Source: Endomychus coccineus
Taxonomy: Eukaryota; Arthropoda; Insecta; Coleoptera; Endomychidae
Assembly: GCA_958510875.1 (NCBI GenBank)
Contig: OY294068.1
Span: 77,867,978-77,931,977 of the forward strand
Direction: 5' to 3'
Length of the DNA stretch: 64,000 bases
Below the pieces are notes generated by a model. It was given only the letters and a program-made list of their open reading frames with translations. It was not told the origin of the DNA and did no database searches. Positions 44,118 to 57,251 of the stretch are shown in pieces. Position 1 is the first letter of the stretch, and the number at the start of each line of letters is the position of its first letter. A program made the translations under genes and the position numbers.

Positions 44118-44836
44118 AGCTCTGATAACGATTTTTCAGTTCATTTTGTCGTGGAAAGTCAATGAAAACGTACATTCGGAAAATGGAAAACTTTTTTTTT
44201 CTTTTTGATTATGGCGTGTGACAGATCAATTCTTATGTTTTTTAGGGTTCGGAAAACGTTTTTCTAGTTAATTTTGTCACGAAATTCAATTGTTTTCGTT
44301 AATATGTAGAGCAATAAGAAGAAACAGATTATATAAAATTATAAAAAAATTCTTGATCTCCCGCGCGTTTAAAATTCTCGATAAAGCACCACTGCGTTAA
44401 ATCTTTCGATGCGCTGGACTTTGTATGTAGCACCACTGCAATGAATTTGTGCGCAAGCGTTCAATCATATGATTCCCAAAATAACGCCACATGTGCTCTG
44501 TTATTGTATACGTTAAACGTTATTATGAAATATTTACAGCTGAGCTGTTGTGTATTCCGTGTAAACAATTATTTTATTGATATATTTAATTAAAAAATCG
44601 TTTAAGTGAAAAACCATTTGATTCTAACAACCTCGTTTTTAATATTAAATTGTTTAAATTAAAATTTTCGGATATGTATTTTCAATGATTTTTCACGATG
44701 AAACAAAGTAAAAAAACATTTTCAGAACCCTAAAAAAATAGAAGAATTGATCTGTCACATGCCATAATCAAAAAAAAAATGTTTTTCATTTTCCGAATGT
44801 ACGTTTTCAATGAACTGAAAAATCGTTATCAGAGCT
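44118..44836. repeat. Foldback element (~720 bp)
   Basis: AGCTCTGATAACGATTTTTC at 44,118 is matched inverted at 44,836. The arms run inward through AAACGTACATTCGGAAAATG, ATTATGGC and GTGACAGATCAATTCT to a GGGTTC/GAACCC pair, about 140 bases each. Non-coding. Confidence 0.65.
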
Positions 44837-45848
44837 CTATAAAACCTAAAAATCGACATATCATACACTAAGATTGGAAAAAAAATAAAAAATTTTCCTA
44901 ACCCGGAAAATTAGGGCAAATATTGGAAAATTCTCAATTATAATCATTTACAGTAACGATATATACCCCAATATAAAATTATCGTACCATATTTATCAGT
45001 CAAATGCAATTTTTTCTCATATATAGTTCTTATTCGAAAATATTTTGTTTTCTCATCCAATGCTTGAAAAATTCGATGAAAATTGAATTCAAAATAAACA
45101 ATTCCTATGTAAAATCTAATGCTGAATATATATCTATATATATATAAATTAAGACATTTTCCTTCATTGGAGATTTTCAGCCACTATTTTTTTCGTAATC
45201 TACGGGAAATTTCCTAACTTTCTGTATTTTCAAACCTTAAGTCGGAAAAAAAAGTACGACAATCCATAAAATGACTGTACTATACACTAATAATTCATTT
45301 TCCGTTCTTAAATTGCTATTGTTCCTATCGACTAGAAAATAATATAACAAATCATGTTTCTCAAATAACTGTTTGTACGTCGGAAAAAAAATGACATAAT
45401 AATGGTTTATGAACCCTCCTCAGACGAAAGTTAAATTATGTCGCTACAAAAACAAAAGAAGCCAAACCGAGTCAATTTTTCCATACGATGTTTTGATTAT
45501 CAGTCCCGGATATGAATAATCTTATGCCAAAATCACTTCGCAAGGCGGTATTAACTTTATTCCGATAAATTCTTCCAATATGACTTCCTGTATCTTTAAG
45601 ATTATCTTACGTATAGCCTATAAAAGTTTTGTGTAGCAGAACCTAACAAATACCTGAATATTGAGTACGCTACACTTACCTACATTTTAGATGAAATCTG
45701 AAAAAATGTAAGTTTTGTACAAGTCGATATTTACTGCCTAAATTTCGTTGCAGTCTACAAGTGTTTCTCTGCAATAATTTCAAAGAAGTTTACGACATCA
45801 TGAGCGATTGAAAAATCTTTTCGATCAAAATTTGGAGTTGAGTATAAT
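44837..45848. other. No gene recognised
   Basis: AT-rich, with a short TATA run near 45,128-45,146. No frame of interest. Confidence 0.4.
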
Positions 45849-45851
45849 AAC

Positions 45852-46451
45852 TAGTCACCGGGTCAAATTGGCAAAAAAGGTCTTATTTTGAGCGAGCACC
45901 ACTTATTTTTTGCAATTCGTTCCTGAACGTATTTAGAAAAACCCGAAATTCAAGTAATATGTGCTTTCACATTTTTCGATTGTTATACCAGAAATTGGCC
46001 AATTTCATGGTCAATAACATTTAAAGTGAATATTTTATCATATTTTTGCGAAAATATAGCCAATTTGTCGGTAACATACTCAAAAACAGAACCATTATCA
46101 CGAACCCTCAAAACTACAGGATATTTATATTCAATATCTTTGAAAATTGGCAACCAACCACTGCACTTATAGTGAAATTAATTAATCTGACTGTAGAATC
46201 TTGATCACCGACCTCGAAAACCCCCGAGTGTCAATTTCTAGCCATTTTTGGCAAGATTTCAAAATTTTGGAAATTTTCTAATTATTTGGCAATGAAATTG
46301 GCCAATATCTGGTATAACAATTGAAAAATGATTTTCGGGTTTTTCTAAATGCGTTCAGGAACCATTTGCAAAAAACTGCAAGTCGATAAGTACTGCACGC
46401 TCAAAATAAGACCTTTGGTAGGTACTTTTTACGTCTAATTTGACCTGACTA
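45852..46451. mobile_element. 600-bp inverted-repeat element, TAGTCA termini, AAC target duplication
   Basis: The left end is TAGTCACCGGGTCAAATTGG and the right end (reverse complement) is TAGTCAGGTCAAATTAGACG. AAC flanks both (45,849-45,851 and 46,452-46,454). Inside the ends, AAGGTCTTATTTTGAGCG, TTCCTGAACG and GAAAAACCCGAAA are mirrored on the other side. A single CACTCGGGGGTTTTCGAGGT motif followed by CGGTGATCAAGATT (minus strand, about 46,200-46,233) resembles the repeat unit of the 15,689-17,312 element. It has no ORF, so it is a short non-autonomous relative. Confidence 0.75.
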
Positions 46452-46454
46452 AAC

Positions 46455-47250
46455 GTGGAGTTTTAAAAACGTTGTAGGTATGGAAGTATTTTTCAAGGCA
46501 GATCGTCTAGACTAGAATCCAGATACTCCTGGGGGTCGTGAAAAGCAGTGGAAAATAACGATTACAAAGTTGCATTTCGGCAGCGACGTAAACTTGTACC
46601 TACGACCTACCTGCTGCACCATATAAGATATAAACGAAATAAACAACAACAATGAATATGATGAATTACTATGAAGTAACAGCTCAAACAATATGTTTCT
46701 AACCATATTCTTGATTATTTAATCACCGGCGCAAATAATGAGCAGAGCTCCATTTTTGAAAGTTTTTCAGTAGGCGAGTTTTATTTCCGGTTCGTAGAAA
46801 TAAGTTTTTAAAAAGATTTGCAAACTACTATGTTTATTAGGAGCAATGTTAAAGCTACAATAATTCATACAGTAATGATCCCATTTACAAGTGGATCTTA
46901 TATTTATAGCTAATTCATATCTCTTGACCTTGCTCGTCGTCATTCTAAGCATTAGTCATGAATTTTATGATGAATAGACTAAAATGTCTTATTCACGAAG
47001 ATCTATCATTAATACTACACTAATCTATTGTTCTATTACAATGAGTCATTATAATTAATATAATAAAGAGTGTCTTTATAGTATATGTAACTGGCGATAA
47101 CAATTGTTTGTTTAAAAAAATAACGATTTTTTCGTTTTTCTGTAAGCACCATGTTTTAGTTTAGTAAAAATATAAGTGTTTAAATACAACTTTTTTGATA
47201 AAATACTTTAACATATAGAAAATCAAATCAGATTACGAAAAATTATAGCC
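46455..47250. other. No gene recognised
   Basis: Short frames at 46,512-46,706 and 46,767-46,952 (-) show no family features. Confidence 0.4.
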
Positions 47251-47300
47251 TACTCTTCTATTAATCTTATTTTTTACACCGGGATATTATCTGAAATATT

Positions 47301-48180
47301 TCAATACGAATAAACTGCAGTATTAAATGAGAAAACTATATTTTTTAAATACTCTTTTTTTAGACTGGCTAGGTTGTTTTCTCCTTGGCACTTAAGCCCC
47401 TTGTAAAACCACATACTGTCTACTGGTACGTATTTTGTTGCTAGTTCTTTTACATGGGGATACTTCAGAGTTAATGACCCAGAGTAGAGACATGCCTCAC
47501 GACCAGGTAGACTCAGTTTCACTCCGGGTTTTCAAAGAATAAATTCATCCTTGATACAGGCAATGGCGTAGCTGCTACATTCTCTTTCAGTGTATTTCAT
47601 TACTCCATAGCAAGAGATTGTAAATTTTTGTTTTCGTTTGTTAAATAGGGATTTTTTGAAAAGCCTACTGAAATGGTCATTGGAATTTAGCATGATATCT
47701 TTGGTAACTTGAACTATTTCAAACTTACGACATTAATTTGTAACCAACGAAAACCATTCTTTAGGAAACACAATCCTTTCTTGCTTTCTCTTCTCCTTTT
47801 CTCTCAAGCCGAAACTTTTGTCCCACGGAAGAAAGCTTTGTCCTGGTTTTGAATATCTGTAGAACTTCTTACTTTCTGTAACGGTATAGATCTATAGTTT
47901 GATTTTTGTTCTGCGAGGAACATCAATCGGTGTACAAAAATAACAGTGTCACAGTTGCTGGTAGGTACATATCGATTGATAAAATAATCCAAAAAACTCA
48001 CTACGTCATTTTGTCCTTTTTTTACAACTGTTTCGTCGTACATGAAGAAGTACGATTTTTTTCTGCTTGCTACAAAAATACAAAAGTTGTATTCCTAAAG
48101 CTGACGTTTGAAAAAGACGTCTCTACTGAGTACATGAGGAAGGGACATATTTTGTTGATAATCAAATGCTAATAACTCTA
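47301..48180 (-). pseudogene. Possible decayed transposon-related coding relic
   Basis: A piece at 47,804-48,043 (-) contains YDETVVKKGQNDVVSFLDYF. A downstream piece at 47,301-47,522 (-) contains KYVPVDSMWFYKGLK. Both remind me of a widespread, uncharacterised insect protein family associated with repeats, in which a D-E-T-x-x-K-K-G block precedes a Y-I-P-x-x-x-x-x-F-Y ending. Intervening sequence has stops and frame changes. The assignment is an impression from memory; chance resemblance is possible. Confidence 0.25.
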
Positions 48181-51100
48181 AGTTATGATTGTTGCTCATT
48201 TTAAGCTCTGCATTATCTTCTTTCAATTTTGTGTAATAATAGTTTGCTTGTTTTCATGTACTACTTTCTCCATTTTTAGATTTTGTTTCACTTTATATTT
48301 TTCTGCATATATGAGGTTCTCCAGTCTATCACAAATTAGTTATGTATTAGAACGTAGTTTTCCAAAAGAGGAGTTATAGTTTGTTATAAAATATGGACAA
48401 ATATAGTCATAGGTAACTTGATGCTTTACTTGTTGATCATTCTGGATAGTGGCATAAATATATGATGAATAATTTTGAAGGTGTAAAATTTGTGCATATT
48501 TTCATATTTAGTTCGTGATTGAAATAATATTTATTTTTATTTTTTGTGCGGCTATAGTGAGACGTTCTTTCTGGAAAGAATTTAATATATTTTCGGGAAT
48601 CATGTTAGGGCAATTGGCATGTTTACCACGAATATCACTGGGGGCTGGAATATGATCTTACAAATGTTTTACAATGAGATCAAATTTTTTCCTACTGATA
48701 CCATATAGTGAATAAATACCCTTTATTCTGATGTACCAATTTTTATAGGGTATACGTAACAGTGGCGCTTTGATCCCCCACCAGATTTAACCCTCTGTTC
48801 TCCAACTTTTTTTGAACTCATTTGCCCTCCAATAAAATATCTTCTCTTTCTTTGTTGCCAATATTATTAAAAATTCTTTAAATTTCAAGTTTACTAGTAT
48901 CTTCAATTATTGGAAAGCACTTGAGTTTGCCGTTGCAGTCATTACCAGTTTTTCTTTCTTCTTTTACACACTTGTTATTCTTATTCCAAACCTATGTATG
49001 ATTTTCCTTCAACTCTCCAGTTCTTGGCCACGTTTTTTTCCATGTACTCTCATCTCTAACTCGTTTCTTGCAAAACTTCTTTCCTCTCTTTTTTATTTCT
49101 TTTCAAATGTTATCACTTTCAGAGTTACTTTCGATCAGTGATGGGACCACTTTAATTAAATAGACGGAAGCGCCAAACACTAGTTCCAGGGTCAACCGAG
49201 CAAACATTGGGGTTATTGTTAAAATGGTCAATTGGTTCTATTGTTGCTTGACACATTTTAATGATTTCCAAATACCTAAAATAGAATTATTTCAAATTAA
49301 TACAACATTAAAAACAATGTCCTAATTTTTTTTACAATAAGTTTATTAGTCGGGTTTTTCCTACAGAGAACACAAAGTTATGTACTACGCTCTGTGATAT
49401 ATTTGATTAACAAATAACAACTCAACACAGAGACAGGAAATACCAGTGTTTACGAATTAATTATGAAGTTTAGGTTAGTTTAAGCGGCATGAACATGAAC
49501 TAGTGCAAAAACGACTAAACGAAGGATCTCCTGAGCTGCCTCTTTCTTGCATCGAATTCAGAAGACGGGTATAAATATCTTCCGTAAACTTCCATACATA
49601 TCGACGAACCTGAATCGTTCTTGAGACAATCGGTAGAAAACCTTTTTGTTACTGTTTGCCACTATAAAAGTGAAATTCGTGCAAAAGTGGATCCGCCTCC
49701 TTTTTGTAATAAAGTGTGAATCTGTGTTTTATTTACATACCATAATATATACTGACATCATTGACGAATCTGATGAGCACAGAAAAATTAAATATAATAA
49801 TTTGTATTTGCTTTCAATAGAACATTTTTGTACCCACCTACAAATCTCCAGTTTTTCTGGGGCTTCCATCTTTGTAACATGGAAAACCGTGAATGTTTAA
49901 GCCATAGAAAGATGTTCAATACGTTCATAACATTTTATTTAAGATAATTTTATTTTTTTTAATTAATTTTTTGAAACTGAGTTGTTAATATCGCTAAGAC
50001 GTTGAGTACATATTTGTTAAATGATAATATCTTATTTATTAGAGTATTTTATTACTGTTCCTGTTGAATTTTAAAATAAAACTGGAAACTTTCTATGGTT
50101 TTTAAAAGTTAAAGCTTCATTTCTTTCCAGTTCCTATACTTTTAGCCGCTTGCTTGCCATTTTCTCCTGGTAACTTTTGGGTGCCAGACAGCCTCTGCTT
50201 GTGTGATAATTTCTATAGGAGACCAATGGGTAGGTAGATGGAGATAAGATCCAAAACGTACTCTGCAAATTGAAAGACATAATTTTCAACTATACTTTGC
50301 TTATCGTTATTACACACTTGTAACAGTTTTATAACCTATTGAATTCTGAATGGAATCCCTCGTAAGAACGCATTTGAAACGGGTTTAAAATAGAATTCAC
50401 TAGAATCACTGGGAATCTTCCAACATGAAAATAATCCTACACTATTCCAGCTAAATGACCAAGTGAACCTAGTCCATTTCACCCTTTTGAATTTTGCTAT
50501 TAATTCCATACAATAGACCGATGTATTTCCAAACAATGTAAATTAGTTCTCAGAAAAATGTGTCGAATTAATAATATTGTAGTGTATTTAGCTTCTTATA
50601 GTACCCATCTTATATATGACCTAGAATTTCCTGTTCATCCTTAACATACTGTGTTGTCGTTTGAAAGAGACTGCAATAACGTTTCATGATGAAATTAAAG
50701 GTAATATAAGTAGAAACAGTGTTTGTTTTATTCCCTTGATCAATATGGATAATTACCATAAAGTAGCGACTTCAACAATCAATTATTCGTTTTCTTTGAC
50801 TATAACAATTGTTTCGGCAACATACAGTACCTTTTTCTAATAGTTACAAATGAAAGTGTTCTGGGGTGAGATAGATGTAGTATCATATCCTAGCTGATTT
50901 CAAAATATACAGAATATATGCAGCTATCAGGAGAAGGAACTGTGTTTGAAACAATATAATAAGAAAATAATACAGTTGAGTTTTTACCGAGGAATATAAT
51001 TTGAACGCATGCATGAAATAACCATTAAAAGTTCGATTTCCACTATAATTTAATGAATAAATGTAATTATAGTTTCGCTAAAGCCGTAGCTTCTTCAAAC

Positions 51101-52828
51101 AATTATCACAAAGCCCTGCCAAATGGAATTTAGTTTCATTTCGTTCTTATCTCTAGGATCTTGCACCCCTAAGTTTGCCTACAAGCAAGTATCATTCGAA
51201 GGTATTGCAAAGGGCAAGTTTTCTAGTGCTTTCAGGACCAATGTAGGAACAGCATTGTTTAAGCTTAACGTATTCATATTTTTATACATATTGACAATAA
51301 TTATGACAAGTAATTTAAAGTGTCATTTTCTGTATATTAGCTATTATAGCCTCTGTGAATGTATTTACGCCACATCTGGAAACAATCGTAAATAGGATTC
51401 TTGTGTCAATTTGTCATCAGCCGACGAAGTGTTATCGATGAGTTGGCTGGCATGGCTTATTTATATGGGTACTTCTAAGAATGGTTGTGTTGCTTGGGAT
51501 TTCTGGTCAACACATAAGTAGCTAACGATAGCAGCTACTACCCTTCTTTACAGACCACTTTAGTCTTAAACTTGCCTGAACTAAACGACTTGTAGAAAAT
51601 AAACAGTCACACAAGGCTCATTCATCGAGCAACATCATTATATTACTAAATATTCAAATCAAATTCATTCAACGAGCAATATCATTACATTGCTATAACA
51701 ATCACAACGATATCACTTCAATGAGCAACATTATTACTTGCAATAACATTAACATATCATCAATCTCATAATCAAACGTTAACCTAGAGACTTAAAACTA
51801 GAGAAACTAGCCTTCATAAAATAAGGCGACTCAGTTCTGTTAGTGTAGTTGTACATAACTGTATATAGATGTGAATAAATAACTTAAAATCATCAAGTGC
51901 TATGCAATAGTCAAGTATAAATGTACAAATATCTACAATTTTCAGCTCTTTAGAATTGAAATCACGATTTGTATATAAAATTTACAAAATTTCATTATAC
52001 CTACACAGGATTTTTAGTTGAAATTGAATTATCAGGTGTAATAGAAGAGGGTTGTTTCCGTCCATTTATATTCTGAAAAATAGATAAAAATGATCAATAA
52101 AAATATGTCGCATTCCCCGTTGTATACTACTTACCCAAAAAAGAAAAATGGCGTCAATCTAGTGAAATTTGGATTATTTTTTTATTTTTCTTATATTCTT
52201 AGATCCCTCTGCTGCGGTCAAGCCACATGGTGCAGAGGATCTCAACAACAACTTAAAAACTACCTTTATTCCGTCACTTGAAGGTGATCAGAAGCTTAGA
52301 ACAAACCATGTGAGTAGTAAAAAACTGGTATAGCGCCTCTTTACATAATTTTATTTAGTAATTTTTTGTTTATTTCCTTTCACGATGCGCTTAATTTTGA
52401 TATGCTGAATTCATATATGTCTTGTAATTTATTTTTTAGCGATAATTCAAAGAAAATTAATTAAAAAATAAAATTTCAAAATTGAAACAAAATTTTACTA
52501 AGTTTTCTGACTAATTTTTGTATGCTGAAACCAAATCTGAAATTATTTTTCATCTATCTCCTATAGTTTTTTAGAAAATCAGTTTTCAGCCCATGACTTT
52601 TCGATTGATGAATAGCATGTGCATGTAAACCTAACGGTCTAGGAGGAGGTCTATAGATATTCGAACCGACATCCCTGAATGTCTATTACAGTCCAGTTGT
52701 GGCTTCTCTGGATAGGTAGGGGAGACAGTGCCTGACCGTACAAATCAAACCCAGAAATATAAAAATATATATTACCTACTTGAAGTATTGTTATTGGAAA
52801 CATTCAAATAATGCAAAGTATCATCGCG

Positions 52829-52829
<1 letters not shown>
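48181..52829. other. No gene recognised
   Basis: Long AT-rich interval. Frames such as 48,185-48,379, 49,646-49,900 and 51,123-51,395 lack domains. Around 51,600-51,730 the phrase GAGCAACATCATTA recurs about every 55-60 bases in diverged form. The sequence just after it (51,840-51,890) has a TATA-like and AATAAA arrangement that could belong to an old LTR, but no ends were found. Confidence 0.35.

Positions 52830-52866
<37 letters not shown>
52830..52866. repeat. (AAT)n microsatellite
   Basis: About eleven consecutive AAT/ATA triplets without interruption. Confidence 0.9.
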
Positions 52867-52867
<1 letters not shown>

Positions 52868-53430
52868 TTTATTCACGAATCTTTAAACTGTGTTACATGT
52901 AATGTTTTAATGAATATGAATAAACAGGGTAATCACTGAAGCTGTAGTGAGTACAGCTTGTGCGTGATAGATGGTGTGTACAATTATATTCACATATAGA
53001 CATATATATTTGTCCATGTTGAATGTAATGTGTGAAGAGAACATGAAAAGTGAACAGATTTAGTGGTTAATACATATTAAGTGTAGGATTGGATATGCTT
53101 CAATCTTGAATCGAGCGACCAATCATATTCCGGCTGACGAATCCCCTTATTACAACATGTGTTCACGTCATAGTTTGATTACAATGAACTGAACAGAGAC
53201 AAAAAAACATCCTAGAGGCACTGTCCACAACATAAGTAGTGAGTTACCTGGTGAAAATGGCACGGAAACAAATGACTGAAAGTAGTTCAAAATTGAGATA
53301 GACTCAATTATTTTATTGACTTACTCATTAGTGACTCTTCTATTTGTGGTGGTTTCGGTAATTCGGTATTTAACCGGTTTTTGTTGTTAAAATACTATTA
53401 TTATGCTAAATTAAGTGAAGTGTGAAGGGA
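52867..53430. other. No gene recognised
   Basis: AT-rich sequence between the microsatellite and the hAT relic. No motif identified. Confidence 0.4.
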
Positions 53431-53439
53431 CGGGTGTAA

Positions 53440-53860
53440 AGATGAAATTTTCATCAACGTCACCTATCCAAGATCTAAGGAGATAGCTGTGATGTAAGAG
53501 ATTGTACAGAAGTAGTTAACTTTTTAATAGATGAATTATGTCACTTCAACACTCTTGGAAGGCATCATCCAGATCTGAGTAAATCATTGATCAATAACCT
53601 GCAAACCAAATCGTGCATTCAATGATTCCTAGTATGAAAAATATGATTGGCTCACGGGAAGTAATGAAAAAATTATTTTGTTGGGATTGTGTTCTTCATT
53701 CGGAAAGTAGTGAAACAACATGGTGGAAAACGGGATATTCAGATAAGATATGTCGTTCTTTAGACAAACATAACAGGAGTGATATGTTCCTTCGTCACTC
53801 CAAATTGTGAGTTCATCATGTTGGGTAAACAAATGGGTAAACAAATTATCGCTACAGCAA
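53440..53860 (+). pseudogene. hAT-related TTF/MYM-type zinc-finger relic
   Basis: The frame at 53,613-53,810 contains VMKKLFCWDCVLHS, then ETTWWKTGYSD, then SLDKHNRSDMF. This is the F-C-W-x-C ... W-x-x-x-G-x-x-D ... H arrangement of the TTF-type finger at the N-terminus of ZMYM1-like, hAT-derived proteins. Upstream pieces to about 53,440 are broken. A possible later part of the same protein type lies at 55,786-55,960 on the same strand. Confidence 0.5.
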
Positions 53861-54829
53861 TAGATAACCCACCACAGATTGAAATAAAATATTTTAATAG
53901 TAGAGTTTGATCGAAGATTTAATTTTTTTGTGTACCCAAAAGTTGGTCATTTCGGCGACACGTTGAGAATGATAATTCTTCGGATCAAGGTCATTTTAAA
54001 ATTCTCTGATTGGCAAATATTACGTTTACTAGAACAAAAATGGCAACATTCTTTTGTTTAAACTGGTCTAGGAATGTAACCTACTATTTTATGCCATATT
54101 GCATCTCTTATTAAAGCTATTGCATGAAGTTCATAAAATAGGCTCGGCTTCATCATTAGTAATGGTCGCCTAGTTACTAATAGTGAACCAATAATATTTT
54201 TGCTAGTTCTAAGCTAGAATATATGCCTCACTTGTCTGGAACGCACACTATCTATGTATATAAAAGACAAATATCACTGTCTGACTGACTCACCCACTAA
54301 TCATAAAATCTTCGAAACTATAAAGCGGGCCGACCCGGTGAGAACGGATTTTTTGAAACTCAATCTCAAACGGGGTAAAAGGAATTCGATACTTTTTGAC
54401 GTTTCTGACAACTAATATGATCCCGTACAATTTATGATAAGGCAGTTCCATAGACTAATGGATGATTATCTCAATTCTGACTGCTATGCTATGACAGACA
54501 ACACATAACCACCATATCAACAAGACAAGTAACGTTTACATGACAGACAGCGATACATTGACGATCACATAATGTCCGTGACAAACCATTCCATAACATA
54601 AATATATCACATTGATATACGTGAGTAGACTGGAACTTGTAAATCCATCTCCTATGAAATAATTAGCTTTCAAATAAAATTGTGTATAATATATCTAGCC
54701 AGTCATCATATTTTCACAACAGATCCTTATTAGAGAGATGTTAGTGATAACACACAGCCAGGTATGTTTTTGCCGTGTATACCAAAACTAATCTATCAAT
54801 CAGTCAATTTTGGTGAACTCTGAAACTTG
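53861..54829. other. No gene recognised
   Basis: Near 54,255-54,300 there is TATATAAAAGAC followed by CTGTCTGACTGACTCACCCA, a text I associate with insect transposon ends, but no element boundaries could be set. Confidence 0.35.
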
Positions 54830-55785
54830 ACCTCATTCAGCAGAACTATCCAGCAGCTGAAATTATCATCATGAGGGATTTCAACGTTCATCACTGCGGT
54901 TGGTTCAAGTTCTCAAACAAGAAGCAGAGCGACAGGTTGGGGCCTCACTAACAATCCAGGTCCCTATGAAGTAAAGATGTTTTCACTAATTGTGTGTCCC
55001 AAGCACCTTCTGGAAACTCTAACCATTCTCTTATCACTACGACCTGTTCCTATATCACTCCACGAACCAATCCAACACCTCCACAGTTTGGTATTACAAC
55101 TCAGCCGACTGGAATGGTCTTCTCATGTTTTTCTCCATGTTTCCTTGCGGAAACATACGTTTTGAATCAGATGACCCAATGCAATGTGCTACAGAGATCT
55201 AGGACATTATGAGGCTAGAAACTTATATACCCCATACCAACGAATCACCGTCATCTGGTGAACGATGGTTCAACAAAATCTGTTCTACGACCGTCGCTCC
55301 AAAACAAACAGCATAACCGTCGTTGGCGCGGTGATCCATGTCTGAAGACAAGAACAGAATATGTTGAAGCCCGAAATATGTGCAATGAAACAATTAGATC
55401 AAAAGCTTATCGAATGCCCGAATGGCTCCTGTTCGTTTTGGACTTCCGCCCAAGCAATTGGTAGAAAGTCCACTTCCAGTTCATTCCCTCCTCTAACCCA
55501 AAGATGATGGCGCAGTGACTACTACACTACGAATAAAGCCAACCTTTTTGCTGGTTCCCCAGCAGCAAATTCCACTTTGAATCCACAAGGGGAAGAGCCT
55601 CCTGATATTGCTGCCATCGATAGCCATATGCCTGAAATTGTCTTTCGTCAGCACAAAATTAGGCGCATTCTGCTTGATCTCAATACCAAAAAGTCTATGA
55701 GGCCAGGCAGAGTTCCACCTATCGTTCTCAAAGAATGTGCGCCTGAATTATTAATTTCTGTAGGCTGTTTTAGAGTTACCTAGGG
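54830..55785 (+). pseudogene. Non-LTR retrotransposon endonuclease-to-RT relic
   Basis: Pieces in shifting plus-strand frames follow the order of a jockey/I-like LINE. First, an endonuclease block like RDFNVHHCGW (about 54,870), then NNPGPYEV (about 54,950). A linker follows with SSGERWFN (about 55,250) and RRWRGDPCLKTRTEYVEARN (about 55,320). At 55,577-55,783 come NPQGEEPPDIAAIDSHMPEI and RILLDLNTKKSMRPG, then VPPIVLKECAPELL, where the usual GPDG is changed to RPGR. It stops before the RT catalytic palm. Heavily frameshifted and truncated. Confidence 0.75.
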
Positions 55786-55960
55786 AAAAAGATACAGTTG
55801 ATGCTAGTACCGAACGAACCCCTGATGATCAATTTCAATTATTAGCATATACATTCGGTAAATACGGTTTGGTAGAAACATTAATTACACAAACATTAGA
55901 CGGAGCTGCGATAATGTCCGGTCATCTGAATCAATTGCACCCAAAAATTTAAATTTCGGA
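55786..55960 (+). pseudogene. hAT/ZMYM1-like transposase middle fragment
   Basis: An open stretch contains LLAYTFGKYGLVETLITQT followed by LDGAAIMSGHLNQL. It resembles the YDGAAVMSG block of hAT-derived ZMYM1-like proteins, with Leu in place of Tyr. It directly follows the LINE relic on the same strand. No flanking domains survive. Confidence 0.5.
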
Positions 55961-56017
55961 GATAAGAGTTACTGTTTCGTTTTGAATAGAGTTTATTCCG
56001 AAGTTTATTCTGTTAGG

Positions 56018-57251
56018 CAGTGGCTGCTCGTGAACTTTTTAAGAGAGGAGGCTGGACATAAAACGTTCTTGTAAAAATATACTCTATTCAGCCAATAAAT
56101 TTAACCTTTGCACAGCGACCGTACCAGCTACTTCAGTGCCAAAATTAATTGTTGCCAAGCAAGAACCAACGTGGAGGTGTAGTTTCTCTTGGCAAAAAAT
56201 TTTTTTGTTCGTTTTTTTTTCCTTTGGATTTTTGATATTTTTTATTTTTTTTTTTTGAAATTTTTCATATTTTTTTTTTAATTATTTTTATAAACTTTTT
56301 TTATATATTAACGGAATTCTACGGTCTTTAGTTTGCGAAAAATGATCAATAATATTATCATAAAATGTATCATTTTGTTTTAAGTGTTTTACTGAATCTT
56401 TTTCAATAGATATCAAACTAACACTGTATAAACGATTTTGGCTCATTGTATTTCGCATGTAAGTTTTAATTCGTTTGAGAGTAGAAAATGATCTCTCCAC
56501 CGATGCCGACGTGACAGGAATGGTGACTGTCAAACAAAGTACTTTATAAAACTGAGGTAAAACTTGTTGCAAATCATTGTCTATCATATATTTTATCATA
56601 TCGGCGTGAATGTCGTACTGGCCTTAAATATCTTTATCCGAGTAGGTATATAACCCATAATTCATTGTGCAGTGCTATTTTATCAAAAAATTTATATTTT
56701 AGAACTAAGGTATCTAAAAGTGTATTTTCTATCATATGTTAATCCACTAAATGGATTTTCTAAGAACCCAGCAACTAAGTCACTCATGATTTTAACGTTC
56801 ACCGATTAGATAAATTATAACTTAACTACTTAACCTTACTTCGCCTCGCGGTAGTCGCGGTACAAAACCAAGAACTAACGGAACACGACACGTGTGGCAT
56901 TCTTCTAGCGGAAGGGCGGTAGCAAGTAATCGTATTTCATTCGACCGACGATTCCGTACGAGAAGCTAGCTTCCATAGGATGTTGCCATATTCGCTCTTT
57001 TACCCTATCTAGCAATTGAACTGCTTGGAAAACGGCAACTGTGTTGACCACACGTATTTAGCGTTTGAGATATATAGAGAATCTAGCCTCTGGCCACTGT
57101 TGCCAGATTAAAAATAACTACTGAGAACGGGGAATTAATTGTAAAATTTAAAGAATTATCAGAGAAACAGGAAATGAAATGGAGAATGATCATCAAGATA
57201 AATTGGTGAGGAGGCTGAGCCTCCTTAGCCTCCTTCGAGGAGCCGCCACTG
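56018..57251 (-). mobile_element. Internally deleted hAT transposon with 8-bp target duplication
   Basis: The ends read CAGTGGCTGCTCGTGA (left) and CAGTGGCGGCTCCTCGA (right, reverse complement), hAT-style CA-starting termini. CTGTTAGG is present immediately outside both ends (56,010-56,017 and 57,252-57,259), the 8-bp duplication expected of hAT. At 1,234 bp it retains only the C-terminal piece of a transposase on the minus strand. Confidence 0.9.
56288..56599 (-). pseudogene. hAT transposase C-terminal dimerisation domain remnant
   Basis: A 103-codon open frame contains VLPQFYKVLCLTVTIPVTSA and then SVERSFSTLKRIKTYMRNTM followed by NRLYSVSLISIEKD. This is the conserved hAT C-terminal dimerisation region (PF05699-like), which in active enzymes is joined to an RNase-H-like core. 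The core and DNA-binding parts are absent from the element, so it is a remnant. The Met at 56,599 is only the first Met in the open frame. Confidence 0.85.

Noticed and set aside
52600..52750. Possible tRNA near a TTCGAACC-like text at 52,660
   Set aside because: No cloverleaf arms could be folded around it.
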